The notes beneath the pieces are model-generated. The model searched no databases. It saw only the letters and a program-made list of their open reading frames with translations, and was not told the DNA's origin. DNA of 64,000 nucleotides from Diospyros lotus. Lineage: Eukaryota > Streptophyta > Magnoliopsida > Ericales > Ebenaceae. Each line of letters starts with the position of its first letter. Position 1 is the stretch's first letter. The position numbers and the translations under genes are program-made. The DNA lies in NCBI RefSeq assembly GCF_014633365.1, contig NC_068347.1:14103655-14167654 (forward strand), read 5' to 3'. Positions 1 to 11,934 of the stretch are shown in pieces.

Positions 1-270
1 TTTCCCATTGCTAAGACTTTTGAATTTAAACAAGCGGTCAAGCGATTTCTGTGAGGATCGGAGTTTCTCTTGTGTGATTTTTGGTTCAAATTCAACTTTT
101 TTACAGTTCTGATCAAAGAGGAAAACAGATTCAAATGTTTAAACTAACCGGTAAGGGATTCGCCTCTTGCCTAGTGACAATTTGAATTTTGATTCGATCC
201 CAGAAGGTGAATAATTAAGTCTCATATGCCATAATATGGGAAAGAAGAAAATAAAAAATTCTTCAATGTC
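1..270 (+). repeat. Left terminal inverted repeat
   Basis: Pairs with 1302-1569 in reverse complement, ending internally at the shared block CTTCAATGTC (261-270) against GACATTGAAG (1302-1311). Small indels and substitutions show the arms have drifted apart. Confidence 0.75.
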
Positions 271-604
271 GAGCTTAGCAGTGGTCAAAGCTACGAAGGC
301 TAACCTGAGTCAGCCTCGAAATCCGAGATTAATGTTGGCTCTCAGTTTCGACAACGAAGGCCTAAATCTAAAATCATCATTTTAAGTCTCCAACAACAAA
401 GAGGCGTCTGCTCCAAGTGTCTCACAATCCCTGAGGGATAAAGAGACTGACTCAAAAATCTCTCTAGACAATCAACATGTTACCAGACCCAAAGGAAATG
501 CTGAGGTCAAGGAGAAAACTCCTGGGATCAGTTTGTTCAAAGATATTAGATAACAACAACAACAAGGCTAAGTCCTGAAAGCCTACAAAAGCCAGGGTAA
601 CAGG

Positions 605-1090
605 GTGGTCCTTGAGGCCCAAGATGTTAATGATGTAGAAAAGGCCTGGGGTTTTTGTTTGGGGGGATTCTTTGCTGGTAAGTTCCTAGGCAATACAACT
701 TTTCTCACGCTTTGCGACTCTTGGAAGGTAAAGTATCAATACCTAACCCATTCAGTGGATGGCTTGTATTTAAGTTTGAAGATGAGGCGGCTAGAGATGA
801 GGTTCTGCTAAAAGGCTCATATTTTGTCTTCAGTCTACCTCTTATGTTGAAAAAGATGTTGCCTTGCTTTGATTTCGAAGATGAGATGACAAGCACATTG
901 CTGATGTGGGTAACTTTACCAGGCCTTTCATTATCTTGCTAGAACCCCATCACTCTAGGGAAGATCGCATCAATGATCAGCAAGCCCATCACATCGGACA
1001 AGTTCACGGTCACTAAGGAGTGGATTTCTTTTGCTAGAATTTTCGTAGTGATCAATGCTTCAAAAGAGCTCACCCTTGCCAGAATGCAGA
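605..1090 (+). pseudogene. DUF4283-like fragment inside the TIR element
   Basis: Translated pieces look like the DUF4283 domain found at the start of many plant LINE polyproteins: an AWGFCL...FAGKF block (about 640-690), CDSWKVKYQY (715-745), GWLVFKFEDE (760-790), an LKGSYFVF block (808-832), WVTLPGLSLSC (907-939) and TKEWISFARIFV (1010-1045). The first part is in another frame than the rest, so there is a frameshift near 740, and a TAG stop lies at 940-942. No zinc knuckle, endonuclease or reverse transcriptase follows before the right TIR. I infer a fragment captured by the TIR element. No function is likely. Confidence 0.65.
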
Positions 1091-1301
1091 GAAGGGGAGC
1101 CCAAGAAGGTCGAGGAAGAAGTTTCCTTGGTGAGGGAGTCGGGGACTATTTCTCAAAGTGCGATCCCACCAAAGGCCTCGGAAGCCCGGACTCGATTCTT
1201 GATCATCATGGCCCTTTGGAGGCTTAGGTGGAGGGCTCTGGTCCTTTGGTATGCCCAACGGAGAGCCAGTCTGAGGGGCTTAATTATTCATTACTGGTCC
1301 T

Positions 1302-1569
1302 GACATTGAAGAATATTTGATTCTCTTCTTTGTCTTATTATGGCAGGTGGGACTTGATTATTAACCTACTGGATCAATTCAAATTTCAAATTGTTACCAG
1401 CCGACAGGTGAATCCCTTACCGGTTAGTATAATCATTTGAATTTGATTTTTTCTTGGATCAGAACTGTAAAAAGGCTGAATCTGAACCAAAAATTGCACA
1501 AGAGAAGCTCCGATCCTAATAGAAATCTCTTGATCGCTCGATGAAATTTAAAAGTCACAGCAATGGAAA
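1302..1569 (-). repeat. Right terminal inverted repeat
   Basis: Reverse complement partner of 1-270. Homology may continue past 1569, but the matching left sequence lies outside the window. Confidence 0.75.
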
Positions 1570-1805
1570 AAACTAAAATTTAAAATTTGAAGTTTTAAAT
1601 TTCAAATCTGCCGTGAATAATACCTCAATTGCAACAGAAATAACTGATTTCAGGCCCCAATCCACTATCCCACTATAGTTAAATCATCAAGTGAGGTTAA
1701 TGCACCGAGAACATTAGAGCAGAAGGAGAACTAGCAGAGCAAGAGGCAGTCACGTAAGGAGATTTCCCACCCAGCCGAGAGTTTCTTTCTCTAACATCTT
1801 AACTA
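1570..1805. other. Unassigned spacer
   Basis: AT-rich sequence between the right TIR and the 18S fragment. It may hold the missing end of the TIR element. No other structure was seen. Confidence 0.4.
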
Positions 1806-2138
1806 CGATTGAGATCTCTTTCTTTATTCTACTAAGAGTTTTTTCTTCATTCTATAAGTGGTGTGCATGATCATTCTTAGTTGGTGGAGCGATTTGTCTG
1901 ATTAATTCCGTTAACGAACGAGACAGCCTGCTAACTAACTATGTGGAGGTAACCCTTCAGAGCTAACTTCTTATAGGGACTATAGCCTTTTAGGCCATGG
2001 AAGTTTGAAGCAATAACAGGTTTCTAATATCTTTAGATGTTTTGAGTTGCACATGCGCTACACTAAGGTATTCAACGAGTCTATAGCCTTGGCCAACAAG
2101 CCCGAGTAATCTTTGAAATTTCATTATGATGGGGATAA
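1806..2138 (+). pseudogene. 18S rRNA pseudogene, 3' part
   Basis: Matches plant 18S rRNA from the region equivalent to GACTGAGAGCTCTTTCTT onward: TTAGTTGGTGGAGCGATTTG (about 1879), TTCCGTTAACGAACGAGA (1906), GGCAATAACAGG-type text (2011) and TTCAACGAGTCTATAGCCTTG (2071), ending at ATGGGGATAA where the next repeat begins. About 25 bases near the start are present twice (about 1807-1831 and 1832-1857). Many substitutions and the missing end make this a non-functional relic. The 5' part of an 18S gene lies far downstream at 44514-52274. Confidence 0.92.
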
Positions 2139-3132
2139 TGTTAGTGTTGGTGCCTTAATGCTAGATTTAGATGTCATCTAGTATTTATAATTATGAGACT
2201 AATGATGTAATTCTTGCAATATATATATAACAAAATGTGTTTTCATATTTTGAGGTCATATCTTCATTCATAACTTTTCAATCATAATATATGAATGAGT
2301 CTAGATTTCTTATTGAAGGTCTTATTCTTCAGTATTAAGAATAGGTGACAATTGATCTTTGTAATAAGGATATCTTAATGATAATTTAGTTCTTAGATTT
2401 CTTAGATCGGATTGGTATATGGGATACTACCTTTGATTAATATGAGATACTAATAATAAAGGATAGTGAGTCACATGCCATAATCCATGAGATGAATATA
2501 GTATACATGTGGGTAGATGTTAGTGGAACACTTACTGAATGTGATGCACGTGATAAATCACATGGCTGAGAGGATCTATGATCTATCGTAGGCTTCGATT
2601 GTGCTACTGGTGATAGGCACGTGGCACTCTTGTATGGCTCAGAGGATCTATTGTGATAGGATTATGTGCAATGTTTTGTATGCAGTTATGGGATAGTTGA
2701 CAGACACGTGACACTCTTGTAATATTAGTTATTAGTGGAGGGCAAATCTGGTAATGTCATAACCGACCTTGGGAAATATCACTCTATTTTTTATAAATAG
2801 GGTAAGGGGTCTGAGGGTCTAAGAATCGCATGTTAAAATAGTCTATTTTTTCTATTTTCATGAGAGTCAAGAGAGTGAGAAGGTTGAGTTAGAATAGTCT
2901 TGTACATTCTTGGGAAAGCTTATATTATGGGAGAGGGAAAAAAGGAAAGTCTTGTACTATTATCCATTAATATAGAAGGCTGCTCGGTGGTGGTTTTAAG
3001 GCTAGATGTGGTGCCATTTACGTGGCATGAACCAGGACAAAAACTGATATCTCCTTATATGGTTTGATTGTCTTTCTTGTTTTGTTTATGCTTTTATTTT
3101 TGTTCTTTATTAACTGTTGTGTTGGTTGTATG
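2139..3132 (+). mobile_element. LTR-like repeat, TGTTAGTG family (plus copy)
   Basis: Begins TGTTAGTGTTGGTGCC directly after 18S sequence and shares about 450 bp with reverse-oriented repeats ending at 11934 and about 47518 (the AACAAAATGTGTTTTCATATTTTGAG block and the CATGCCATAATCCATGAGATG block). A TATA box lies at 2792-2799. The last part (2980-3060) resembles the end of copia LTRs. The right side is cut by the copia LTR at 3133. No coding sequence is seen. Class is inferred. Confidence 0.6.
2792..2799 (+). promoter_or_regulatory. TATA box of LTR-like repeat
   Basis: TATAAATA followed by GGG, in a plant LTR context about 650 bp from the start of the repeat. Confidence 0.5.
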
Positions 3133-5360
3133 TGTTGAGTTCTAACCTAGTCAAGAGGGGGGGGGGGGTGAATTAACTCCTTTTAAAAACTCTAATGCAA
3201 AACTTATGCACATATATATACGAGAAAACAAATTTAATACAAACCAAAATTGTAGTTGAGAGTACGGGAGCACTAAAATACTAGATGGATAATATGATAT
3301 TCGCCGACTGTGCTAGTATGTGCTTTGGTTCAATATATTCTTCAAAGTATAACTTGGTGAGAACAAGTGATTTGAATGCACACAATAACAAGACTTTAAA
3401 TAAACCAAATGGAATATTGAATGAGTACAAAAAATGATCAATTAAAGCAAATCATAATATAATCAAAATAACCACTAAGAATGTAGGCTTTAGGATTCGA
3501 CCACTTTAGATAGCATTAAACCAAAAACAAACAAGTATAATAAAGCAAAAATAAGTAAGAGTGAAGAAAAGAAGAACACAACAATGTATAGTGGTTCGAC
3601 CCTTATGGCTTACATCCACTACCTAAGGATTTTCTTTCTTAGGATTTTCAACCAAATCCACTATATGCAACTTTTATTACAACCACCAAAGTCTTCACTT
3701 GGCTTCACCACCACCAAACTATTTCTGGAGTCTCACACTCACTAGTTTGGATTTTGTACGCTCTTTACAAGATACAAGAATAGTAGTGATTGAGAAATAG
3801 AATTCTCTCAAAATAATACAATGAAGCATAAAGAACTCTCTTAGTTTTCTCTCAAGAAGATAGAGGAAGAGAAAGATTTAGAGAGAATGAAAATCTCAGC
3901 CAATAATGTAGAAAATAACAGGGCTTCCAAAAGTTGTTCCAAAGCCTTTAAGAGACCCTTTTATATAGTGTTAAGAGTAGGCTTTCCTTGATCAATCTCA
4001 GCTCTCCATGTGACAAGTCTTCAAGCCAATCTCAGCCCTTCATATTGAATTGTTGATTTACCTTCCATAATTAGCTAACTTGATTGATCTTCAAGACCTT
4101 TGACTTTTGTTGATTTCCAATTAGCTTTGAATGAGCAAATCAACTCTAGTAATGCATGACTGATTTTAAGGGTTAAAAAATCATCAAAATCTTTCATAAT
4201 TCTTGCAAAATCGTCCTTAAATCAGAAATGATCAATTTTGACTTCTAGTTGATCTTCAAACACCTGACTTCTAGTTGATCTTCAATTACCTTTGATTGTT
4301 CAATTGACCCCTTAGCTTCCATAACAAGAATAGTTGATTTGAAATTTGAATTTAAACCTCCAAATAGTGTAAAATGTAGCCAAATATTCTTAAATAATGA
4401 AGCAAATTTGTCCAACAATGAAGATATAAATTATGACTTCAAAATCTCATAATTGATTAAGTTTCCATACTAAAAAAATATTGACAAGTAGAGAATCAAT
4501 TTGTGTAGATATATGCAAGATATCCTTGGAATATTCTCCCATAATGATGATAAATTCAGCCATAATGTGTAGGATACTTGATTCCATGATTTGAGTCTCC
4601 ATATCCTTTTAATGAGAGAGAATCAACAATAAAGGAAAGTAATATCTATTAAGGTTTAACTTTCAAACCTTAATTTTCTCCATTAATGTTGTATAATAAG
4701 GTTGAATCTTTAACTTCTTCATTTGAATGCAATTCAAAAAGTCCTTCCATATTTAGCTGAGTAGAGGAGCTTCTAGGAACCTTTAAATTTACTCCACGGT
4801 TCTCTTACTATGTTTAGACCAACGAGATGATGTAGCCTTGATGAGTGTGCTCCATGTGGCTGCCATGTCATCAAAATGGCCATGTAGCCAAGTTAGGTAT
4901 ATGGCAACTACATATAGTGAACTACCCCAATCTCCTCAAAAACTTCCATATAGATCTTTTGAACTTTCCATATATGAATAAGAATTCCATATATATATAT
5001 CTTCCAGACTTTCCATTCCAAGAAGAACTTTCCATACATAGCTCAAATACTCAAATTTATGGAAAGCTCTCTAAAAACTTGTTTCCATATATAATGAAAT
5101 CTCTATATAAATATAAGAAGTTTCCATATATATCCTATGTCATGAAAGCACTAGAGAACAGCTTTGTAAATCTTATGAAGGCTTCATACTTTGTTAGTAC
5201 ATAAAATATAAATGTACATTCACATTCACACATGTCAATCATCAATCATCAAAATCTACACTCAACAGTATGTTGGTCGGGTGAGTTGAGAGTGTGTTGA
5301 AGGGTGTTTGATTGGTTTCTTGTGAGGATTACAAGGCTGCCAATGTTCCCAATTCTAACA
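3133..5360 (+). mobile_element. Ty1/copia 5' LTR
   Basis: Starts TGTTGAGTTCTAACC, soon followed by an AAGAG(G)n GTGAATT header also seen at 7584 and 52965, and ends AATTCTAACA right before a primer binding site. The GTGGTTCGACC phrase at about 3591 is another mark of this LTR group. The 3' part (4920-5130) repeats variants of ACTTTCCATATAT. A gag start follows at 5432, which sets the orientation. The partner 3' LTR was not found; the element is cut at about 5760-5841. Confidence 0.8.
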
Positions 5361-5363
5361 AAT

Positions 5364-5375
5364 TGGTATCACAAC
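5364..5375 (+). other. Primer binding site (tRNA-iMet type, mutated)
   Basis: TGGTATCACAAC, three bases after the LTR end, resembles the canonical TGGTATCAGAGC complement of initiator methionine tRNA. Confidence 0.75.
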
Positions 5376-5431
5376 CGAGTCTCTCGTCAAGAACCATCAA
5401 GAACTTATAATTTCATCAGATACTCGTAGGA

Positions 5432-5760
5432 ATGGCTTCTATAGCCTTTGTCGCACGGTATGATGTTGAGAAATTTGATGGCCAAAACGATTTTGGCTTA
5501 TGGAAGATGAAGATGAGAGCTTTTTTGGGAAATCTTGGACTGGAGGATGCCTTAGAGGCTAAAAAGCTTATGCCCGAAACCCTAACTGGAGTCTAAAAAA
5601 AGAAAATGAGGGATAGAAGGATAGAAACCAACAAAAGAGCCTTTAACACTCTTATTTTAAGGCTAGGAGACAGAGACTTGCGAGAGGTGTCAAAGATGAC
5701 AACCGTGAAGGAGCTTTGGATATTACTCATAAAAACTCAAAGAAACATCCCGATATGCCT
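5432..5760 (+). pseudogene. Ty1/copia gag, N-terminal fragment
   Basis: The ATG at 5432 opens a frame with VEKFDGQNDFGLWKMKMRAF at residues 12-31, the signature start of plant copia gag (structural protein of the virus-like particle). A TAA stop at 5594-5596 breaks it; the same frame resumes at 5597 and reaches a KELW motif near 5710. Similarity ends at about 5745. The zinc knuckle and all of pol are missing, so it is a dead 5' remnant of the element starting at 3133. Confidence 0.8.
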
Positions 5761-5841
5761 CTATCCATTTGGATATCACTCTCATAACTCAAAGAAATCA
5801 TCCAAATACTCCACACCATATCCAGATAACCATGACTACCC

Positions 5842-6054
5842 TGTCATGACCCAATGAATAATAGAAGGGATCATTGTAATAAGGTTGCAATGGTTTGTTA
5901 GGATATTTCTACAAGTTATTAGAGCACATGGGTGTTGTTCGGAGGTTGTTAGAAATTAGTTAACTAGCTACTATGTCTATGTAAAGGCCCTATTGTAAGA
6001 GGAGAAGACATGTTGAATGATAATTGAAATTTCAATATCTCTCTCTTTGCCTCC

Positions 6055-6100
<46 letters not shown>

Positions 6101-6223
6101 CAGCACTATTCCATTCCTTCTCTCCCTAATTCTATTCAATCTCCCCCGTAATTCTTCTCTGTTTCTTCCCCAAATTCCTCCCAATTACTTCTAAGACCCT
6201 AGCTAAACCCAAGGGTCATGACA
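5842..6223 (+). mobile_element. Short 382-bp LTR (5' LTR)
   Basis: Bounded by perfect inverted ends TGTCATGACCC and GGGTCATGACA, followed after three bases by a primer binding site. This shows a complete small LTR. The matching 3' LTR was not found. Confidence 0.85.
6061..6097 (+). repeat. (CT)n microsatellite
   Basis: Uninterrupted CT dinucleotides inside the 382-bp LTR, in the pyrimidine-rich leader common in plant LTRs. Confidence 0.95.
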
Positions 6224-6226
6224 AAT

Positions 6227-6238
6227 TGGTATCAGAGC
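6227..6238 (+). other. Primer binding site (tRNA-iMet type)
   Basis: TGGTATCAGAGC, the exact canonical plant form, right after the 382-bp LTR. Confidence 0.9.
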
Positions 6239-8168
6239 AGTCGTTCTTTGGCTGTGGTTCGTGCAATTTTGGTAGTCGACGATTCTCAACGGAATTGATT
6301 GAGTAGAGCATCGTTCCTCAGCTTTGAATTCATTGATTTTAGTAGTGAATTGAGGCAGATACGACTTGGTGAAGTGAGATGATCAGTTCGTAGTGTGAAA
6401 TTCCAGCGATACAAGCGACTGTCGAGGAGCTTCAAAAGAATAGATTAGCCAACAAGTCTAATATGATTCCTAAGGAACCAAGGACAGATCGTCACCCAGC
6501 AAGGCATTCCTCGAAATTGATTTGAAGCTACTTTGGAGGAAAGTTAGCGGAGCCGGTTGAGTTACAGGAAGCGATTGGGTAAGCGGAGCTGCAAGTGATC
6601 ATGGCTTGTGATTTGGAAGAGTTGTTCGATTTTCTTGGAGGCGTTGATAGCAGCTTAGGCGGATTTGGAACCAATGGTTTGGAGGCTGAACCGAGCCTAT
6701 GATCCACGGCCATTGAATCTTGGAATTAATTTTGATGCACGAGGAAGGGAGTGCTGGCTCGGATCTGAAGGAGAAGTAGGGGATTGGCTCGCAACTAAGA
6801 CTCCAGTTATCTTGTCTGGAATCGAAGATGAGCAAGCCAGGAGGATTTGCGACTAGAGCGAATGACTGGTACGATAGATCCATTGAAGTGGGCGATGCAG
6901 ACAGCACCAAAGGCAACGCGAACTAAGGAGCATTCATGATTGGTGTGGGAGTCCATCAGAGGTGGTGACACAGATAGCCAGGAGGGCTAGCGACAGCAGA
7001 AACGGTGCTGTTGGTTAGTGATTGGGTGGTAGCTGGAGCTGGGAGGTGTTAATCTCCAAGCAAGCGAGCACCCTCAGTTCGGAATTGGAAGGCGCAGTAG
7101 GTGAGTGAGCCTCGGCCAATTATTTCGATAATTATTATACTTAAATCGGGAGCAGCAGGTTGAATTCGGCTGAGATTTTTAGTGATTCAGAGCAACAGAG
7201 TTGATTAATTTAGTTAGGCGAAGGCATAACAGTTATTTTGGAGTCAATTGATTTTCTGGAGGCTATTTATCCGTTGCGTTAGTCAGCTTTAATTGGCAAC
7301 TCAGTTACACATCAGAGTGGCGCAACGGATTCAGCGGGTTTCATGTGGGAAGTGGACTCCTTCAGCTTATCCAGCTCATTGGTTGTTAGTGCTTGAAGCT
7401 ATGAGCAAAGGGAAACAAAGGCAGCCAAGGGGAGTAGTGCATACATGGAGCAGATGAGCTCTAAATTGCAGTAGAAGAATGTTTCATTTTTAGCGGAAAT
7501 AGAGCCTCAATGGCAGCCAAAGAAGGCTGCATTTTCAGTTGGTAGCAATAGGGACAAAGGGACAAGCAATGAGATACACGATATGTTAGAATGGGAGATG
7601 CTATGGCACACACCAAGAGGGGGGTGAATTGGTTATTTTGAAAACTTGATATTAAACTTTGAAATCCTTTTGATTGAAAATAAAAACTCAATGCAAGTGA
7701 GGATAATAAAATGCTAGCAATGATAAAAATCAAAAAACATAAGCAAGAGAGAACAAAAAGATTTATAGTGGTTCGACTTAACCCAAGCCTAATCCACTAC
7801 CTTAGCTCCTCACCAAGGATTTTTCAAACTATCCATTAAAACCCCCTACTTAAACCAAGTAGGTCTTCTAGTCCAAGACTAGGAAAATTACAAAACCTCT
7901 CACTCAAATGGGCCCTCTAGCTACACAAGCTAGGAAAATAAAAATGATACAAATGAAAGAGAGAAGCTAAGAGTTAACACTCTTAGTTACAAGTTCTCTC
8001 ACAATGAAAACAAGGTTTAAGAATATATTAACAATAATAGAACGAAGCCTTGGAGAGAAAAATATAACAATGAAAGCACAGAACACTGTAAGCTTGAATA
8101 AAATGATTTGTAATTTCTAGATCAACTCATTTCTGTCCATTAGCCTCCTCAAGTTCATCCATGACTTG

Positions 8169-8176
8169 TATAAATA
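8169..8176 (+). promoter_or_regulatory. TATA box of solo LTR
   Basis: TATAAATA followed by GGC, about 90 bp upstream of the palindrome array. Confidence 0.6.
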
Positions 8177-8259
8177 GGCATCCCAAAAGCTTTGCCCAAA
8201 ACTAGTTGTTTGTGACCGTCGGGATTTGAAAAACTAACCGTTGGAGCTTTCTGCGAAAA

Positions 8260-8670
8260 AAGATAGTCGATAGAAGAAAATTCATAGTCGACAGATTCAT
8301 AAATAAAACTAAGCATAATCGACAGACAAGAAAGCATAGTTGACTATATTTCCAAGGAAAACAAAGGTATAGTCGATAAACAAGAAAGCATAGTCGACTA
8401 TTGTTCAACAAAATCTATTTATAGTCGACTATCACATTCACATAGTCGACAGATTCAAAAATATGAAGAAAATTTTGAATATCATATACAAACATAGTCG
8501 ACAGAACAAAAGCCATAGTCGACTATCCTTACATGATAGTCGACAGAATGAAAAATAGTCGACAGAATGAAAAATAGTCGACATAAGCCATATATAGTCG
8601 ACAGATTATACAAGCATAGTCGACTATCCTTAAGCATATAGTCAATAGTTCTAAAGCACATAGTTGACTA
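8260..8670 (+). repeat. GTCGAC palindrome array
   Basis: Eleven exact GTCGAC sites plus about six variants (GTCGAT, GTTGAC, ATCGAC) at roughly 15-50-bp spacing, most inside ATAGTCGACAGA or the longer palindrome ATAGTCGACTAT. Spacing is irregular, so it is an array of words and not a simple tandem repeat. Confidence 0.9.
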
Positions 8671-9833
8671 TCCATTATAAAAAATCTGAACACTTAACTG
8701 GTAACATGTAGAAGCACACTAGATTGATACAAAACATCACATAAATGTAAATAAGAAAGTACCCCCCATTTGGATTCAATAAAAATATCTAAAAAATCAA
8801 AATCCATAAGAATAAGAAAGTAGAATTTGGGTTTTAGTAGAAACTTAGGATTTTGCGATTTTACCACCTCCAAGATATACACTTTCTATTTCTTGAAAAA
8901 TTCGTTAAAAATCATTTTATCACTAATGAATGTTAGCTATTGAAATACCAGGAGTTAGTTTTCTAAAAAGAAAATATTTTCATATATGTCTCCTTATAAG
9001 GTCGCACCTTCCAGACTTAGAAAAATATCACTTTGAAATCTCGATACTTGAAATTCATTTGGTTTTCATTCTCACAAAGTAATACTTGATATTGAAAATG
9101 ATTTATGTTGAAAACCACAACCTTGATTCTGACTTGGTTAAATAAAATATTATTTTTCATCATCAAAACTAAGTATACAAAAGTAAAACAACACGATATG
9201 GGCAAGGAATTTGGTCTTATGATATGCGAGAAGCTGCAAGAGTTCGCGATGATACTTATTAAGAAGTATCATTACAACTTCTTTGTGGAATATTTTGATG
9301 ATTATCATGGAAGCTTTAACAAGGAGGAATTCCTAGGAGTTGAGTAGCCAAAGGAGGAGACAAGATAGCGAACGATCGATTCACTGCCTACTTTAGACTT
9401 TGGGCAGAAAAAGAAGCATTCTAATAGGGCAGCATATCAAAAGGAGCCCACAGATCTTTTTGAAGAAGAAATAATACCCCAAGATGCACCTACTAAAAGG
9501 CTGCAAGGAAATATTAGGGAAGCAATTGATGAAGTGATAGAGGAAGCCAAAGCTAACTCGTTACCCCTGGTAGCTAGTGCATGGGCGGAAGGGTTTGGCA
9601 CTGCTACAGATCAGAAGTTTGTGGTAAATGAGACAACATTGGATCAGACAAATCAGACTAAAGGACCAGCCATCAGTGCAGATGATGGTGCTGAAGCCTT
9701 TCCTCAGATTTTGGACTTATCGAAATCTGAGGAATAATCAAATTTGGAGCAAAATATGGATTTGACTTGGGTAAAAATAAGTAACGAGAAGGTGAAGACA
9801 ACACTAGCTGGAGGAAAACTAAGGGATATGCTA

Positions 9834-11934
9834 TACAAAACTAAACCATTCCATAGGGGGTTTAGTTAATATACCTTTCAACGCTTGAAGGTTGATGTAG
9901 AGGCCGAAATCCTCTTGGTAGCAGTAATTCCTTACTCCAAGAACAATTCTCGAAACTTTATTCGGTTAGATCGAAACCGTCCCACAAAAATTGAGGGGCC
10001 TAGTTGGTTCACGCTCCAGTAAGATGATGAATTCCTCCACTCTCTCTTTGTGCTAGACAGAGAGAATGTGGGAGATTATGGGCTGAAACAAAATGAGTTC
10101 AAAGAAGAGAAACTCTTAAGATTGATAGTCTCACTATCAATAGTTGCGAACTTCAATAGTTATGAGAGAAGCAAGATGAGCATTAGGGATGGGAGCTAGG
10201 ATGATCAATTTCGTGCATTGAAATAGAGAGAAAAACGAGCCTAGGGTTGAGAGAAAATCTCATACAAAAGGCTAGGCAAAAAGCTATCTCATTTTTCTAT
10301 TCTTTTCCTTTTATATTAAAAAACACACAAACTCTAGCCGCCCAAATCCTTCAAATTGGACAAAAGACTTGGAGGACAAGCTAGGGAACAAGGAGGAGAC
10401 CACAAGAACACACACTGTCCTTCCCTCGTCTGCCCTTGCCACGTGCCTTAACTTTTTCATTGTACAAAATGACAAATGGACATGCAAATCGGCATAGGGA
10501 TCGACATAAACTCTTGACAGTTTACAAAAAATTGTTGACAGTTGTCAAAGGAAACTGTTGACAGTTTCCTCAAGCTGTCGACAATTTTGGCCCCCAATTC
10601 CCAAACTTTCATATATTGCATTTAGGCCTGCTATTAACTCTTAATAACACTTTTATTTTCTCATAATGACATTTAGGCCCTAGTTAACTCTTAACAGCAT
10701 GCCCGTCAACACTTGACGATTGCTCCTTATATTTAATCACTGAAACCTGGCTCATTAACTCTTAACTGGAATGTCATTAACTCTTAATGACGGTTTCAGC
10801 CTTAATCACTTACTCAACCATCACATTTGGATATGTGTGTGATCTTCTAGGTTTACTATTAAGTAGTAATCAGGAAACGTTAACTCTTTGACGTTGACCA
10901 AATATTTTTGTCTACAATGAGGATCTCTCCATCTCCTCGATGTACCCAAAAGACCCTGAGTGACAACTAGCATTATGTCAGAACGATCCTACCAGTAATG
11001 AAGTCTTATTTCAAAATAGAACCTATTCGGGCTTTTAATTCCCGTGTACTATGATCCCTCCATCAGTTATCATCCCGATCTAGTGAGAGTCATGGACAAA
11101 TGAAACTCACTAACTTGATGACTATGCCGAAATCAGTGTGGTGAGATCGAGACGACACATCAGAACTCTTTCTGACATTAGAACACTCTTCAATCAAGTG
11201 TATCCTAGTCATGGGTTTCTACAATCAAGACCACTACTGATCGCATAGGATGTTCACCTCACACTGGAGGTTGATTGATCCTATTAGTAATCAACTGCCT
11301 CCATATGCCACTACACACAGGGACCACATAGTGTATCTCCCAACCGGTAGCCGGATGGTTTTTAGAAACAATAAATCCCTGACACCGACACATAAGACAA
11401 TCGTGTTATCTTCGATCAAAAGACTAATAACATAATAGAAGCCTGTGATAGACCATAGATCCTCTAAGCCATGTGATCTATCGCGTGCGTCACATTCAAT
11501 AAGTGTTCCACTAACACTTACCCATATGTATACTATATCCATCTCATGGATTATGGCATGCAACTCACAATCCTTTATCATTAGCATCTTATACTAATCA
11601 AATGTAGTATCCCATGTGCCAATCCGTACTTGACTAATCAGAGTCCGTTTCTGAGAAGTCTAAGGACTGAGAATTTATCATTAAGATATCCTTGTTGTAA
11701 AGGTCAATTGTCACATATTTTTAACACTTAAGAATAAGACTTTTAATAGAAAATCTAAGAACTTATTCATATATAATGATTGGAGTTATGAATAAATATA
11801 TGATCTCAAAATATGAAAACACATTTTGTTATATATATATTGTAAGAATTACATCATTAGTCCCATAATTATAAATACCGGATGCCATCTAAATCTAGCA
11901 TTAGGGGATGAACACTAACATATAACCATTGAGC
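9834..11934 (-). mobile_element. LTR-like repeat, TGTTAGTG family (minus copy, truncated)
   Basis: The right end reads GAACACTAACA, the complement of the family start at 2139. It shares with 45241-47518, in the same order, the CCATTCCATA block, a TGACAGTT/TGTCGACA block (10510-10590), the TTAACTCTTAA block (10620-10800), the GACCCTGAGTGACAACTAGC block (10950) and the CATATGAAAACACATTTTG block. About 150 bp present at the left of the 45241 copy are missing here. No coding sequence is seen. Confidence 0.7.

Larger units (their letters stand above)
1..1569. mobile_element. TIR DNA element (MULE-like), left end outside window
   Basis: The first 270 bases reappear as a diverged reverse complement at about 1302-1569, giving terminal inverted repeats of at least 270 bp around a 1-kb core. 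Shared blocks include ACCGGTAAGGGATTC on the left and its complement near 1416. Long TIRs around a captured coding fragment are typical of Mutator-like elements (family knowledge). No transposase is visible, so it would be non-autonomous. Because the left TIR starts at base 1, the true ends and target duplication cannot be read. It could also be a foldback element. Confidence 0.7.
7584..9193 (+). mobile_element. Solo LTR, SIRE-like copia type, TSD CGATA
   Basis: Starts TGTTAGAATGGGAG with the CACCAAGAGGGGGGTGAATT header and ends AAACAACA. Perfect 5-bp duplications CGATA lie at 7579-7583 and 9194-9198. It has the TTATAGTGGTTCGAC phrase (about 7762) and TATAAATAGGC (8169). No internal region or second LTR, so it is a solo LTR left by recombination. 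The copia assignment rests on likeness to 3133 and 52965. Confidence 0.9.
6239..9833 (+). mobile_element. Internal region of the 382-bp-LTR element, split by a solo LTR
   Basis: When the solo LTR at 7584-9193 and one copy of its duplication are left out, 6239-7583 runs on into 9199-9833. A broken plus-strand frame runs from about 7450 through the junction to an open stretch at 9199-9347 (KEFGLMICEKLQEF), and an acidic frame lies at 9534-9737. Purine-rich composition and position after the primer site suggest a gag leader, but I recognise no gag, protease or reverse transcriptase motif. The coding identity is unknown. The right side is cut by the repeat at 9834. Confidence 0.45.

Noticed and set aside
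5364..6238. Possible tRNA genes
   Set aside because: Only 12-base primer-site complements of tRNA ends are present, with no cloverleaf around them.
9321..9345. GGAGGAATTCCTAGGAG resembles an 18S block (GAGGAATTCCTAG)
   Set aside because: The match is short, flanks do not match 18S, and it lies in a reading frame of the element.
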